From: Latrodectus hesperus
Taxonomy: Eukaryota; Arthropoda; Arachnida; Araneae; Theridiidae
Assembly: GCA_037975125.1 (NCBI GenBank)
Contig: CM075853.1
Span: 69,907,109-69,971,108, forward strand
Direction of reading: 5' to 3'
DNA: 64,000 nt
Part shown: piece after piece, positions 25,424 through 42,959 of the stretch
Position numbering within the stretch: position 1 is the first letter of the stretch
How the letters are laid out: every line of letters starts with the position of its first letter
Notes under the pieces: generated by a model
Seen by the model: only the letters and a program-made list of their open reading frames with translations
Databases searched by the model: none
Told to the model about the DNA's origin: nothing
Made by a program: the position numbers and the translations under genes

Positions 25424-28400
25424 AGTACTTTATATATATAAAGATATATAGAATACAGTTTTTGTAAAATCAACTCATTTTTTAAATAAAAACAATGCTT
25501 CTAACTACTTAAAATTCATTATAAAATATTTTAATTATTATAAAATATAAACTTAAATGTTATTATAAAACAACCCAAAAAACATATTTTTAAATATTAC
25601 ATATTGTAAAGTGCTTAATGGAAATGGATTTTTATATATAATAATATTATTTTTGCATCACATTTTATAAATCAAATGAATAAGTATTAAAATAGGTATT
25701 TGTTATCGCTGTGTTTTATATAGACATGTGAGATTCTTAGAAAGTAGGGATTTCTGATAAATACATAACCTTAAATTTGAAAATATTTATATTCGGGGAA
25801 AAACATTGTTTAAACAGAGAGCTTATCTCTTGAGATAGATCAACATAAATATTAAGAAATCAGAATCATGATTGTTATTGATTCCACAATAAATATAATC
25901 ACTGTTCTTGATAAAAATAATTTAAAAACTAATGTATGAATATTTGCTTTTATTTCAGGAAATAAATCAGCAGTTTACACTCACATAGGGAAAATTTAAA
26001 ATTTTTTTTTATTTTATTTATTTATTTTTTTTTTTTTGAAAATTTAAATTTAATTAAATTAAGAATTTTTACTGACGTTGTAGAATTAGAGAAATAAAAT
26101 CTTTTGATCTAATGATAATAATAAAAATTTAATGATAATTTGTTTATTTACATTATAGCTTTATTAGAAATTTATATAAGCTGTTTACGCATAATTGAAT
26201 TATGGGATGAAGTATATACTTTTTAAGTAATTAATTTATTATCTGTAGGAGTTCGTGTAAAACTCATAAATAATATAATGATAATATACTTTCTAACAAT
26301 TTATTTAAAGTAATTCAAAAAGTTTCGCTTACAATTATAATTTTAGCTATTGGTAAATAAGTACAATATATATTAAGTAGAAAACATAAATGTCAGTATT
26401 TACTAGAATAATGGAAAATGAATTTCTTGAAATAAAGAAAACAAATTTGATACATTATAAAATATTATTCAAACATTTCAAATATTGCGTCTTTTTAAGT
26501 ATCTCATTGTAAAATTAATTGAAAAATCAAGAATAAAAAGTTAATAGTTAAAATAAGTGGGTTTATCATTTTTCCAAAAAAAATTGTTAAAATGTTATAC
26601 TTTTAATGTAAATTGCTCAAACATCCTATTTATTCTTATTAATTTGACCAGCTACAAATAAATAGCACCTAAATAATTCTTTCCGCTTCAAATTTAGCAG
26701 ACTAGGGGTTGGCATTGGGAGGAATGGATAAAGTACTTTGGAGAGTATTCTCCTGGTATGGTTACCCAAGGCCAAACTTTTATGCTCCGCTAGGTGCTCC
26801 GTATCATTGGTCTACAGTAGCTATTCATTTTTATTTTTGCCATAAACTTTAATCTGTTTTTAACAATACTTCTCGTGTTTATGATTTTCTTAAAGATTCA
26901 TGCGCTCATGAACTCCATTGAGCGTATAAAACTAAATCATGAAGCATAAGACAACAATATTTTTCATGAAAAATTATGTGTTACTATATCAAAACTTTAA
27001 TTTATAATAAAAGTTATAATATTTTTCAATAAGTTGCATACACATCTAATTTTGATATAGATTTTTTTTAAATATGGCGTTGAAAAATGTTCCTACAATT
27101 TTTGAAAAATGTATGTAATATGCACTTAAATTTTATGCTCATAGTAAATTTTATGCTCATGATAACCCCTATTATCAATTCATAGGAATCATTAATTGCT
27201 TCAAGAAAAAATATTTCAGTTTGGACTATGTTAGTAACCAGTATTTTTAGATTAACTGTTCAGCATAATTGATTGTTAAGAAATAAGATTTTTACTGTTG
27301 ACTTAGCTGCCAAGTTCGTTCAATTTAAGGGTTGATTTAATGGTATATTTTCTTCTTATGTCTCAAATTTCAAAACTTATCCTTTTTTATAGAGTACCTA
27401 ATTACAGAGTAATCTTTAAGTTTGTGATTGCAAAAATCTGTCATTTTTTGTGATTAATGTGGCCTTCTAAAAATATGCATTGGAGCAAGCGGAAATTTCA
27501 ATATGAAAAGGCTAAGTAAATTTATAAATAGTTGAATAATATTGTTGACAGATTTAGCACATTTTTATTCCAATATAGAGTAATTTTTACTTTTAGTAAA
27601 TAGAATAAAACCACAATCGAATACATAAGATTTATCTAAGGTGTCAAATAAGGGGAAAAATTGTTCATACAAAATGTATAAAATAAGATCAAATAAAACA
27701 GTACATGATAAAATAAGAGTCAAAGTTTTATCATTTGGCATTTTAAGTAGACTATTTACGCAATTTAATCTTATTGTGGATTACTACTAGAATAATACCA
27801 ATCGTTTTTGGAATTGTAATTGAAGATTTTTAACAGCTTGTGTTTCTATTGTCCTTTTGTCAACAGAGTAAACGTAGTTCTCAACCCCTGGCTTTTGTGA
27901 ACAATAATTCAACTTTCTCGTCCTCGGTTCATTTCATGTTTTTAATTATCAATTCAAGTATAGTTTGTGTTTCAAATCCATGTTTCAGGCTAGAATTGAA
28001 TAAATCTTGTGCAATGAAATGACTTTAAAGTTAAGAAGTTAAATCAATACATGGTATCGTATTTTCCAGAAGACAGAAATATGTCGTTTATTTCAACTGA
28101 GCAGTTTTCAGAAAGGCAATGTATTATACAATATTCCTTAATAACGTATATAAAAATACGAAATAAAGAATTAATACTGAAAAATATATCAGCTTAACGC
28201 TTCATGGCATCGAACCCTTTGAAGTAGTATTTGAGAGTTTAGAATTCAATTAATTTACCAGCAACTGTAATTAAGGTAGCTGTCTTAAATGGACTTCATG
28301 AACTTAAATGGATAATTGGAACGACCACACTCAAGGCCTTTGTATTTTATCATCAAGATTTACGAAAAAGAGTTTCAGCGAAAGTACGCACATGTTGATA

Positions 28401-30721
28401 GATAAGTGGTAAGGACTGTGTTCTTCAGATCTACCACTTTGATTTTAGCTTAGATCCAGTTTTGATCACGATTTTGACTTCCATTTTCATATTTGAAAAA
28501 GGTAAAGCTCATACATGTGTCTGCATTCTATTCCATATATAACTATCATTCTAAGAACATAAGTTAATATTTTAAAAAGAATAACAACTTCCCTTAAATT
28601 TTTAAATTGCTGTTTCTTAAATCAGCAAGCAGTTTATTTGCGCACCTAAAATTCAGATTGTTCTCATTACACTCTTACCGCTAGAGAAATTTTATTTTAT
28701 AATTACAGAAAATAAAATTTATGTAAATAGAATAACATTTCTTAATTATTATAATTTTTTTCATTTTGTTACTACTTAAACTTCTCCTTTAGAAAATTAT
28801 TCTTAAGAAATATTTTTCAATCTTGATATGACAAAATTAGGGTTAGCTTTCTAGTAATATGAAGCCAAGTTTGTGAATTAACAGTTGATTTTATCATCAA
28901 ATAGGATTGTTTGCAATAGCTCTGAATCCATTTAAGTCATTGGAAATAGAAGTATTATATTTCTGTAGATAAATTGAGTGGAAAATGATAAATTAATATT
29001 AAACCATGGCAATTGCCAGATCATTATTTTTGTAATCAATACTTTTAAGCTTACATTAAAATAAAATTTTAATTTCTAGTTTAGAGTATACACTAAACAC
29101 TGGGTTTTCTCCTTAGACTGACCACCTAAGCAGAACATACGCACTACACCTTAGGACCCACGGTCAGAAAAACAGATATGGGCATTGTAGGCCCAGATGG
29201 ACTGTCGTGCCAGTGATTTAGTTATCTTAGTTTTACAATATATATTTCAAAAATATGTTACGTGTTAGCTTTTGAGACAAATAATTTATATTTGTAAAAT
29301 AGCATTTATAGGAATAAATACAAGAAGATAGCGAATAACATATTTATAAATCATAATTATTAATGAAAACTTTTGTTACTTATATTCGTGACATGGTGTT
29401 ACGAAATATAATTTGCTTCATTTATTACCCGAGAAAGTTATGAAATACTACACTTCAAATTTTTGAAGGAATCTAATTTAAATAACTGTTGCTACCAAGT
29501 ATTCTTGGAAAATAATTAATAAGTGTATACAATTTCTTAGAATATTTCTCCGGTTTTCATAATGAGTTTTCAGAGTCCTATTAGCAATGTTATAGATAAT
29601 TTTACAAAATTTGTAAGAAATGTTGAACGAAGTTTAATTTTCTGTTTATAAAATATTCCAAATATCCTGTAAAATATTTTTCAGAAACTACTTGTAAATT
29701 GAATATGAAAGATAAAATTTAATTCTTGGATACTTTAATGCATTCTGTCAATAAATTAATTATCTTTAATATGTTGAGAGATATTTCTTGATAAATATAA
29801 ATTTTGCTTACTTCATTTTTGAAAATTATAACTATAAAGAATAGCATCATGGTGTCTAGAAAACATTTCCAGATATTTAATTAAATTCAAGGTGTTTTAA
29901 TATTTTGCTTCGTAATTTACATACATAAAATTTAAATATTACTTTTTAAATAAATTAAAAAATATAAAGTTACAAACTGATCGATATATTTATAAATGTT
30001 GCATATAGTCACCCATTGCTTTTTTTACGATTTACTAATTTCTTGATCAATTTACAACGTTGAAAAGAAATGTTTAATTATATTTTATTTCTTATTAAAA
30101 TTTAGTCATTATATATCAACATTTATTTTCCTTTTAGTTCATGTATAGAAACTTTTTATACAATACATGTATATAAACATGAAATATTTAACAAATCAGA
30201 TTTCATCCAAATCAATACTAATTGACGAAACTGTTCCTGGTTTTTCCATTTGAATTTTACAAAAGGTGAATCGTGGATTCAGATAAAATGCATCATTTTG
30301 CGAACTTGCAAAATTTTAATTTATTGTGGAAGATTAAAAAACACAAAACGGCTTCTTGAATACAATATAGCTCTAAAACATGTAATTTGCATTGATCAAA
30401 ATTTTCTAATAGAGGATATACTAAAAATAAAATTTCTTATACTTTATATCAAAATGTAATACGAGATTATTGGAAATTTGTTTGTTATTGCAAATTTTTT
30501 ACTTAAGGTGGCTTGTTGACCTATCTATCATCCACAACATGGTTAGCATCCACAAATTCTAATGATTTTCAAGAAGAATAAGCAGCCTCCATATGTGTGT
30601 GTGTTACACAAGTAAAATAAAAATTAAACTGTCTGAACCTTATTCCAAATAATGCGTATCCACAAAGGACATAACATCTTACCTGCAATATATAATTACT
30701 AAGATTTTATATTATTTATTA
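25424..30721. other. Long AT-rich stretch with three weak GC-richer patches
   Basis: Patches at about 26695-26830, 28370-28450 (A-box-like GATAGATAAGTGGTAAGGAC) and 29100-29220 may be SINE relics but lack a clear B box or boundaries. The open frames at 27840-28022 and 30250-30459 show no domain. No gene is supported. Confidence 0.45.
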
Positions 30722-31005
30722 TTTTTTTTCCAACGGTGGGCACTTGGATGACGAATCCTATGCCACAACAAGGTCAGAAACTGCTACTCATTTGTCGTTA
30801 CCCAGCGGGCACCTATGAACCAAGCCACGGAGGCAAGTAGCGTTGCCAACGCCATACCACCACAATCCCGTTTATAGGGTGAGCCACGTTTATACATCAT
30901 CACAGAAGAAAGGGCAGAAAAACATCCATGTTCAAACCGGGATTCAAACCCGGGACCCACAGCTCATGAGTCAGAAGCACTAACCACTCAGCCAACGGTC
31001 GGCTG
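30722..31005 (-). mobile_element. tRNA-derived SINE, family B
   Basis: On the minus strand the head is strongly tRNA-like. The A box region is TTGGCTGAGTGGTTAGTGCT, an anticodon-like loop follows with CTCATGAG, and the B box is GGGTTTGAATCCCGG. A 200-bp unrelated body follows and ends in an A-rich AAAAAAAATAATAAATA tail (plus strand 30713-30732). The body and tail rule out a plain tRNA gene. I could not find a clear target duplication. Confidence 0.82.
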
Positions 31006-31904
31006 ATAATGTAATCATTATTATATATTGCATTATCCTAATATAGTCTGTAATAGAAATTAATGATCTTTCAATTACATCTCTATAAATCAGAAACAAA
31101 AGCGAAGGATTTTTAGTCTTTGAATTTGTAGTGTATATTTGTGATTCGACCGAAGAACATAGGTAAATGAGACATCAAAAATAATAAATACCTCTGTATG
31201 TTTTAAAACAGGCCGAACATAAGTGATAAAAGTGCAAATATTATTTAATAAATGTCCCATGTATGTCCCGCACAAATTTTTAACATAAAAATTTCCAGAA
31301 ATGTATTGATTGAAAACTTAAGATTTTTACCCCTTTAATAAGAATAGTGATTTTGCTGTCAACAGAATGCTAAACAGAGGAAATGTTGAAGAAAAGTCAA
31401 AATTTCTGCTGCTTAGCATTCATGAAACGTTCTTCTTTCGAATATGGGTAATTATGGTGATTCATGCTCTGCACATAATAACGTCCTTATAATATTCTTG
31501 TTGAAAAGATATCCATAGATTCAAACCACTTATTAAACTGTGTGCCAAAGAATTTACTGGTTTGTAAACTAGCTAAAATGAAGCATGTAAGACATTTTTA
31601 TACTTCTATTTCAAATGTCAACAATAGTTCAACTTTTAAAACTGAAGTTATAATAAAAATATATCGCTAATGCATTATATAAGTGAAAAGTTTTCTATTT
31701 CCTATTATAATTTAAAGTCTATTGTTAAATTTTTCAGGCTCAATTTAGATGGTAATTAACGTACATTCCAATGAAACAAAATTATTCTAAGACATATCTT
31801 GTTTGAAAAAGGTAACACAATTAAATAATATATGATCTTTTTATCCGAAGTATGTCTCCTTATTTTCAAGAAATAACTACCAAACAATTAGGCAGGGCAA
31901 TAAA
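31006..31904. other. AT-rich DNA, no gene seen
   Basis: A 61-codon open frame at 31090-31275 has no recognisable feature. Confidence 0.55.
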
Positions 31905-32065
31905 CTCTTACCTTTGGTTCGATGGTTCGTGATCTCGTCTCTCATCTCAGACTTGGTTGATTGTATAGTAGTTCAAAATCCACTTTAAACTATGGATCCT
32001 GGTCTAACTAAGTCTCGTGTTTAATATATGAGCATTAAGAAGCCGGAAAACCAAATTAAATATGA
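31905..32065 (+). mobile_element. Degraded SINE, family A
   Basis: Shares AAATCCACTTTAAACTATGG and the GGTCTAACTAAGTCTCGTGT tail with the copy at 32752-32905. The tRNA-like head (GGTTCGATGGTTCGTG) is poorly preserved. Confidence 0.6.
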
Positions 32066-32189
32066 TAATTCTAATCGTATCAAATAATCTCGTCATACTA
32101 ATTAGATCAATAGTGCATTCTTTTAATCAAAATATTTTAAGACTTCCCTCAAATCAGCATACAGTTTGGATATTTACCTCAGCAATAAA

Positions 32190-32690
32190 ATATATTCCTT
32201 TATAAAACAATTATAAGACCTATACGTAAATATGAATCTGAAACCTGGGCTCTGACCAGAAAGATTAGCCCTCGTTTACAAACAAATGACCGTTGAGTGA
32301 CAAACAAACCAAACTGACAAGACATCAAGAAAATCGGCTCTCGATCTATGAAAGATAAGTTATTAAGGAAAATTAACATTGTATGATGACATTGACGCCG
32401 CAATAAACTGCACATATTTATATATTAATGGTTTAAAATTCATGCTTAAAATTTTCTGGTTACATTTTCCGTATGAATCTGTCCCTCGTGTCATTCAGTA
32501 TCTTCGAATAGAAATAAATGGGAGCCAGAGTTTGGTGAAGGCGAAGATTAAGATAACCAGGCTGTATCTTTGAAGAGTTTAAGATCTTAGGTGTTGCCAA
32601 CTGAAGTTTTTGACCTAGAGAATGGAATGATGTAACTTCTGAAGAAGTCCTTTTGGCACAATGCACTGTTATATCAATATAATTTGTCTT
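32190..32690 (+). pseudogene. C-terminal remnant of a non-LTR reverse transcriptase
   Basis: Plus-strand translation gives KTIIRPIRKYESETWALTRK, matching the LYKTLIRP..LYGSE.W.L block also seen at 15220-15992. Near 32572-32680 it gives DLKILGVANW-like and REWNDVTSEEVLLAQC residues, matching the conserved end (DL..L.V.NW...A..R..WR). Between them the frame is lost, and at about 32265-32310 the DNA resembles a family A SINE tail. The open frames of both strands across the region are shadows. This is an old copy of the same broad type of element as 15206-15992. Confidence 0.65.
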
Positions 32691-32751
32691 TTTTCTGAAT
32701 TTCAGTGAAAAGTGAATGTTATTTTTGAAGTTTCAATGATTAACTCTATGT

Positions 32752-32905
32752 TGAGCTTAACTGGTAGCTAAATGGTTAGCACTCTTCTCTGCCTTCGGTT
32801 CAACTAATGGTTTTGAATCTACTTTAAACTATGGTTTCTAGTCTAATTAACTCTAGTGTGTAAAAAGTGATCATTGAGCGACGAGCAAACGAAACTCACT
32901 GCATT
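32752..32905 (+). mobile_element. tRNA-derived SINE, family A, best copy
   Basis: The A box is GTAGCTAAATGGTTAGCACT, the B-box-like part is CGGTTCAACTAATGGTTTTG, and the tail includes TTAACTCTAGTGTGTAAAAA and GATCATTGAGCGACGAGCAA. Tail sequences are shared with 455-680, 16725-16862 and 31905-32065, defining one family. Confidence 0.65.
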
Positions 32906-33223
32906 GAACAATGTCTCTAAAATCGAAACGATGTTCTTTAAAAATTTTAATGGTATTAATAAAAAATAATTTGTTTTCTTTATTGCTGATATCTGCAAAA
33001 TAGTTTTTTTTCTGGAGGTTGTCATTCAATTTTATATTTTTTCATATTATTCATTTTTTCAATATCATTCAATTTTATTCAAAAATTTTAAAGGTACTTT
33101 AAGAATAAATGATAAAAATAACTAAACTGTTTTCCATTTGTTTCAATCTTTATTTTATTAGAATATATAAAACTGATGAGTATGTTAACTAATCTTCAAG
33201 CTGTAAATGCATAGATATAACTA

Positions 33224-33257
33224 CAGAGGGAATTAACACATTTTAGAAGGATTTCGA
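33224..33257 (+). repeat. Left terminal inverted repeat of the second mariner
   Basis: Pairs with 34470-34503 (CAGAGGG... to AGAATTTC) with a few differences. Confidence 0.88.
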
Positions 33258-33288
33258 GGCCGTTTAATTAATATTTAAAATTTAAAGA

Positions 33289-34410
33289 CTATTTTTTTAA
33301 ATGTTCGATCTGATAGCCTTTTTTCTGGACTATAAGTCTGCATCGTAACTTCCATGATAGAAAAGCTTTTCTTAAAATTTCCAGGGATATTGCTTTCCAT
33401 TCCTCTTCTACTATTTTCCAGAGTCCATCTATCGTGGTAGGTTTGCGTTTAGAAAGAGCTCTTTTTAACAGACCAAAGGCACAATAGTCCATAGTTGAAA
33501 CGTCAGGGGACTTCAAAGGAATATGTTTAAAAGGTATATATGCAATACCTGTATTAGTCTTCATTTTTTCAAGGAATGCAGTGGTAGTTTTCGAAATATG
33601 ACTTGTAGCTTTGTCTTGATGAAGTTTCATTCTTTGAAAGTCTTTGGGATGAAGATGCGGAACTTCTTCTGTAAATATTGGACGTAAAATCTTCCCCTGA
33701 TAGATGATGAGATTTTAACATTTTTTTTCTACTCTTTTTATTTTTAATTTCCCATTGTAGGAGAAGCCTGCGACTATCATAAACCCCTTACTGAAACTCT
33801 CTTTACATAGACGGAACCAGTTTTGCACATTTTTTTCTCCTCATTTTCTACAGTAAATAGACATTTTTTGTACTCATTTAGGTAAACCCATGCTTCATCA
33901 AGGGTTGCAATGTATTTCCATTTATCTCCTGCTAAATGGTTTTCATACAGGATTCTACAAAATGTTTTGCGTTGAGCCGCATGCCTCGGCAAAAGCTGGT
34001 AAACATTATGTTTTTTAGCTTTTTTAAGTTGTAAATCTTGATTTATTATTTTATTTATTATTGCTACAGATGTATCTAAGGACTTTACAATTGATTTCTG
34101 TGTTTGCGGATTTTCTATTGTTACCAGGGATTTCACTTTAGAAACATTTGAAACAGTACGTACTTTTTTCGGATATTCGTTTGAGTCTTCTTTCCATGTA
34201 GAAACAATGATTGACGGTTTTTACTTGTCCGATTAATAATGTTGCTTATTTTGCACTTAGAAATTTTAATACTATGCATTTCACTACGTTTTTGAATTCT
34301 GGAATAAGAATATTTTTCTTCGGAAAGCGCAGAAACATATCCTTCAATCCACAGCTTATTTACATGCGAAATTTTGAAAGAAGAATAAATTTAAAAGTAG
34401 CAGACGATAT
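33289..34410 (-). pseudogene. Mariner-type transposase, multiply frameshifted
   Basis: The best open parts are 34136-33777 (119 residues) and 33630-33289 (113 residues). The first shows a helical N-terminal part, then LLPRHAAQRKTFCRILYENH and TLDEAWVYL with the first catalytic Asp. The second begins MKLHQDKATSH with the second Asp, continues IPLKSPDVSTMDYCAFGLLK with the third Asp 41 residues later, and ends KGYQIEHLKK. Between them (33630-33776) the sequence reads as VAGFSYNGKLKI and PIFTEEVPHLHPKDF only if frames are changed. Upstream of 34136 the helix-turn-helix part is visible in another frame (EGYVSALSEEKYS near 34350). All three Asp residues remain, but indels inactivate the gene. It is distinct in sequence from the 13433-14512 transposase. 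Confidence 0.88.
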
Positions 34411-34469
34411 ATCTCATTTCAAATAATAAGCTATTGAAAAACATTTTTGTTCTAAAACATTTACTTTTT

Positions 34470-34503
34470 TGAAATTCTTCTAAAAATGTGTTAATACCCT
34501 CTG
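34470..34503 (-). repeat. Right terminal inverted repeat of the second mariner
   Basis: Reverse complement of 33224-33257 with a few differences. Confidence 0.88.
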
Positions 34504-40220
<5,717 letters not shown>

Positions 40221-40229
40221 TTATTTACG
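40221..40229 (+). repeat. SINE target-site duplication, left copy
   Basis: TTATTTACG, repeated at 40523-40531. Confidence 0.75.
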
Positions 40230-40522
40230 GTAAAGCCCACGGTGGTTAGAGCGTTGTTCTCATGAGCGTAAGGTATGTTCGAATCCCAGCTTAACTGAAG
40301 ATTCGTCGTGTTCGCTAAAGGCTGCTGAGGCACGTTAAAACTGGGACTTGTCGCAATGTCCTCCAAGTGAAATGATACCTCTGGGGGTGGCAGATCAAGT
40401 ATTGAGGGTCTTCTGCTTGGTCCCTGCTTCAAAATCACGAAGACTCCGTCCGGCACTTCTATCTAACTGGTAGAGACCAACTCAGGGCTAGAAACAGGGA
40501 AGCATGCTGGTGCAACAAAAAC
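40230..40522 (+). mobile_element. tRNA-derived SINE, family C, with 9-bp target duplication
   Basis: A 293-bp block clearly more GC-rich than its flanks. The head is tRNA-like: A-box region CACGGTGGTTAGAGCGTTG, an anticodon-like loop with CTCATGAG, and B box GTTCGAATCCC. A body of about 220 bp follows and it ends in AACAAAAAC. TTATTTACG flanks both sides. The 80-codon minus-strand open frame over it is a shadow. Confidence 0.85.
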
Positions 40523-40531
40523 TTATTTACG
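40523..40531 (+). repeat. SINE target-site duplication, right copy
   Basis: TTATTTACG, matching 40221-40229. Confidence 0.75.
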
Positions 40532-42959
40532 ATGAGCCTTAAGCTTGTATTTAAAATAAAGCTAATTGTAATCAAAAAGTATAACCATTTGAGAAAGTAT
40601 TTGATCTTAAAATACTATATTTTTATAAAATGAAGCATTTTATTGCTTAATAATTTATACATATGAACTTAAATTAATATAGTTATAATTTGGTTCAAAA
40701 TTTCCAACGAATTTATTTTCAAATTATTCTCAGATTGATTCAAAATGAAGAAAAGGTTTACTTTCTTTAACACTGAAGCTATTAAAACAGAAGTCTAATT
40801 TAAGGTTAGTTTGTGTATTCAAATCTAAAAAAATGAGTGACAATAATTGTTGGCTTTTGTTATTATAATTGGATTTTGTCAGCATTGTATTAAATTATTA
40901 AATTTATTTTATTTTTTTTATAAAATAGTGAAATATTAATGAAATTTGAGAAATAGTAAATTATTTCACAAATTTCCGAATAAAAATTATGATTATGTCA
41001 CGATTTCTGCTCTCTGATTTCTGCGAAGTCCATCTCCCGGTGGAATAATCAAGGCAGAGGACAAAGAAAAGTTATTCAAATAAAAAAAATAAATTACTTA
41101 CAGTTGATAAACTTTGCGAAAAAATTTTATAAATGATGAGATAATTTTAAACAAGAGAAAAGCACATTTTTGTGGAAACTTTCAAGCAATCAAAGCTACG
41201 TAGTTTACCTACTAATTTTCAAATATGTGCGCTATTATTTCCCTGGTATATCATATTTAATTGTAGTAGTAAGTATAAAATATGATATACTCTTATTTGG
41301 CTCCTCGTCAGCATATTATTGTTAATGTATAATAAATTAAATATTTTGGTCGTTTATAAAAGCTGTCAATACTTCCAAGGTTACATTCCTAAGTTATTAA
41401 ATTTAATCAGATTGAATCTTTAAGAAATTTATTAGAATTACATTTTTATTAGAAATCTATTTATATTGTAAACATACGGTTTGTTTCATTCTACTTATAT
41501 AACTGTGACTTTAACTAATAATAAATACACATATGATTTGGTTTTCTAAAACAAAAAGTATTAACTGACTATAATAATATATTTTTACTACGGTGAATCA
41601 TTTAATATATTTTATGAATGAAAGGTGTACAGTTTTGAATATAATTTTTGTGATTTAGAGATATAATTTCTTTTTATTTATTTTTATTATTTACGTATGC
41701 ATTATTTGCAAAATATTTCATAGAAAAGTAGTTAAATTTAAATAAATAAAACTTAGTATTTAGAGTAACCTTGAATTGTATTTATTGAAAATTTCTATTG
41801 AAGATAATGCTTTTCTTTTAAATTTTGGAATTTATTTGAAAATCGTGAATTTTTGAAGCTTTGAAACATGAATGAATCAGTACACGAAAGTCATTGGTAT
41901 GTGTCAATTTATTAAAACATCTTAAAATATGACATTAATTAAATGTTCTTATTTTAAGAATTTTTTTCAATCTTCTAAAGTAGCACCCACAGTTTAAAAC
42001 TTAAAATATATTAATTACTATTCAAAAGAAAAACTGCCCAGTGATCTTAAAAATAATGAGTAAAAGAATATGTAAATCGATAAACGGTTAAGTGTTTTTT
42101 TTTTTCTTTTTTTTTAAGTTTTCTCGAAATGATTTTGATTTGTTATCCTAGATTCTTTATGCTTTAAATTATTGTTAAGTGATACAAACTACTTTGTCTT
42201 TGGAAAATATTTCAAATAATAATTTCATACAATTTAAATAATAGCTTAAGCAATGATAAATCCTTAATTAAATGTTTTTTTCCAGAAAAATGTTTCTTTA
42301 AATTATAATCCGAATCCCTATAATACATCAAGAAATTTCTCAAATATTTAAATTTTAAAAATCTATTCAATTTTTTTCACTACATAGACAATATCTGTAA
42401 TCTATTTAGAAATGATAACCCATAATCTTTTAGTATTGCAATTAATTTCATTTTTTTACAAAATGGGGAAAAATTTATCTGGTAAAATTGAAATAGATTC
42501 TATGTTTTAAAATATTTTTGATTAAAAGGAAATTTTTCTTAAAATTTAAAATATACTTTCTTGATTTAGGACTTAAATATATATTATTGTTTAAACTTGC
42601 AAAAATACACAGCTTCACTATAACTGCAGATTTATGCAAATTACTGAAGACATCACTTAATGTATAGCAGATAAAAGAATAAAACATCTCAATTGAAATT
42701 AAATTTCATAGGGTACAATTTTCTAAAAATATGAAAAAACAAAAAGTTAAATGTGTAAGGATTCTTAATTTACTCGTTCATTTATAAAATACTTATTTTG
42801 TGATACATTTAAGTTACTTTCATTAAGATTCCATTGCAGTAGCAAATGTCGTATTCATGAATTTTATTCTAATAAAGAAAACTATTAACATTCTTTGGTA
42901 TTTAGCATTTAAGTTAAGCAAAGTATTTTCCCAGTAATTAACACATGCATACATAAAAG
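40532..42959. other. AT-rich DNA, no gene seen
   Basis: The only element-like piece is the orphan Tc1-type end at 41878-41903. The open frame at 42475-42687 is featureless. Confidence 0.5.
41878..41903 (+). repeat. Orphan Tc1-type terminal motif
   Basis: CAGTACACGAAAGTCATTGG closely resembles the 6026 element end (CAGTGATACACGAAAGTCAG). No matching inverted end or transposase was found nearby. Confidence 0.4.

Larger units (their letters stand above)
33224..34503 (-). mobile_element. Second mariner-type element (DD41D by my count), inactive
   Basis: The 1280-bp element has inverted ends of about 33 bp, starting CAGAGGGAATTAACACATTT on the left and CAGAGGGTATTAACACATTT on the right (reverse complement), with a one-base indel. 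The left flank is TA (33222-33223). The right flank reads TG, so that copy of the target site has mutated. Length and layout are typical for mariner. The transposase is on the minus strand and has several frameshifts. Confidence 0.92.

Noticed and set aside
26695..26830. SINE copy
   Set aside because: GC-richer patch, but no clear A and B boxes or shared tail; left as unexplained filler.
30940..31005. Possible tRNA gene on the minus strand
   Set aside because: Good A and B boxes, but the acceptor ends do not pair and a 200-bp body with an A-rich end follows, so it is a SINE head.
40255..40300. Possible tRNA gene on the plus strand
   Set aside because: The tRNA-like part is followed by a SINE body and bounded by a 9-bp target duplication.
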